Shown: piece after piece, positions 13,868-14,304 of the stretch
Position numbering within the stretch: position 1 is the first letter of the stretch
Layout: each line of letters starts with the position of its first letter
NCBI GenBank assembly: GCA_035293965.1
Contig: DATGLW010000031.1
Location: 1-14,304, forward strand
Source of the DNA: DATGLW01 sp035293965
GTDB lineage: Bacteria > Actinomycetota > Acidimicrobiia > Acidimicrobiales > RAAP-2
DNA length: 14,304 nucleotides
Direction: 5' to 3'
Notes under the pieces: generated by a model
The model's input: only the letters and a program-made list of their open reading frames with translations
Database searches by the model: none
Told to the model about the DNA's origin: nothing
Position numbers and translations under genes: made by a program

Positions 13868-14304
13868 GCACCTCGCCCTTCCGCAGCGATCGCGATCTCC
13901 ACGACATCATCGAGGCCGCGGAACGCCCCCGAGAGGAGGTGATCAACGCTGCCTATGAGGCGCTGGCGGGCGATCGGCCGCTCTCCCCCATCCAGGCCGA
14001 CCTCATGCGCTCGCTGCTCGCTACCGTGTGGGAGTTGGCGCGGGAGGGGATCGGCGTCGGCGATCTCAAGATCGCCGACGCGGCCCTCGCCGAGATGACC
14101 GAGGCCTTCCGCGTGTTCCGTCCGTACCGCACCGTCCGCAAGATGACGATGTTCGGTTCGGCCCGCACCGAGCCCGAGGACCCCGTGTACGTACTGGCAC
14201 GGGACCTTGCCGCCCACCTGGCCGAGGCCGGCTGGATGGTGGTGACCGGCGCCGGCCCCGGCATCATGGCGGCCGGAAGCGAGGGCGCGGGCAGGGAGCA
14301 CTCG
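13864..14304 (+). CDS. LOG-family (TIGR00730-like) nucleotide hydrolase, 5' part
   Basis: The frame is open for 147 codons to the window end, so the gene is cut at its 3' side. GTG 13864 overlaps the fbiC stop as GTGA. The first 95 residues are helical and charged. A Rossmann-type domain then begins: VRKMTMFGSARTEPEDP (about 97-113), followed by AGWMVVTGAGPGIMAAGSEG (about 124-143). The TG-x-GPGIM-x-A segment is the nucleotide/phosphate-binding loop of LOG-type proteins, formerly called lysine decarboxylase-like, many of which cleave nucleoside 5'-monophosphates to free base and ribose 5-phosphate. The diagnostic PGGxGTxxE motif would lie beyond the window, so activity is not confirmed. The long N-terminal extension points to the larger LOG type. 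Confidence 0.85.
   Translation, partial: MSTSPFRSDRDLHDIIEAAERPREEVINAAYEALAGDRPLSPIQADLMRSLLATVWELAREGIGVGDLKIADAALAEMTEAFRVFRPYRTVRKMTMFGSARTEPEDPVYVLARDLAAHLAEAGWMVVTGAGPGIMAAGSEGAGREHS

Overview
The window is very GC-rich, reads mostly as closely packed genes with several GTG starts, and carries three markers of Actinobacteriota: a Pup-proteasome ATPase (ARC/Mpa) next to the depupylase Dop, a TrmI-type tRNA m1A58 methyltransferase, and a fused CofG-CofH FO synthase (FbiC) for coenzyme F420. I infer a deep-branching actinobacterium, possibly class Acidimicrobiia. That class call rests on remembered similarity of the small membrane proteins and is only moderately supported.

Left half (1-5301), mostly minus strand: a membrane protein of the actinobacterial holin-X/phage-holin III type, two small membrane-anchored proteins and trmI follow one another on the minus strand. 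After a convergent gap comes a ferredoxin gene on the plus strand. Then arc (mpa) and the 5' end of dop lie on the minus strand. ARC ends in Gln-Tyr-Leu, the tail that docks into the 20S proteasome core; Dop prepares Pup and removes it from substrates. The core proteasome genes, pup and pafA would lie beyond the left edge if the usual order holds.

Middle (5302-5832): about 500 bases without a gene, holding short tandem repeats and a long imperfect inverted repeat. It separates the divergent holin-like gene and the transketolase gene.

Right half (5833-14304), all plus strand: transketolase, transaldolase, glucose-6-phosphate dehydrogenase, 6-phosphogluconolactonase, FO synthase and a LOG-family nucleotide hydrolase (cut by the window end). 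From transaldolase onward every junction is an ATGA or GTGA stop/start overlap, so this looks like one translationally coupled operon. It covers the NADPH-producing entry of the oxidative pentose phosphate pathway, two enzymes of the non-oxidative branch, the first committed step of F420 synthesis, and an enzyme family that releases ribose 5-phosphate. The frequent actinobacterial zwf partner opcA is absent, and gnd is not in the window.

Two threads run through the window. First, nearly every non-coding gap contains short tandem repeats, often 18 bp per unit. Similar 15/30-bp repeats run into the coding ends of transketolase (eight Pro-Gly pentapeptides) and transaldolase (SGVPP repeats). Second, the hexamer TAGGGT occurs just upstream of the starts of dop, arc and tkt, at a leaderless spacing for dop and tkt. 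I see no CRISPR array, insertion sequence, tRNA or rRNA. The families are known; the more unusual material is the operon composition and the repeat-derived protein tails.
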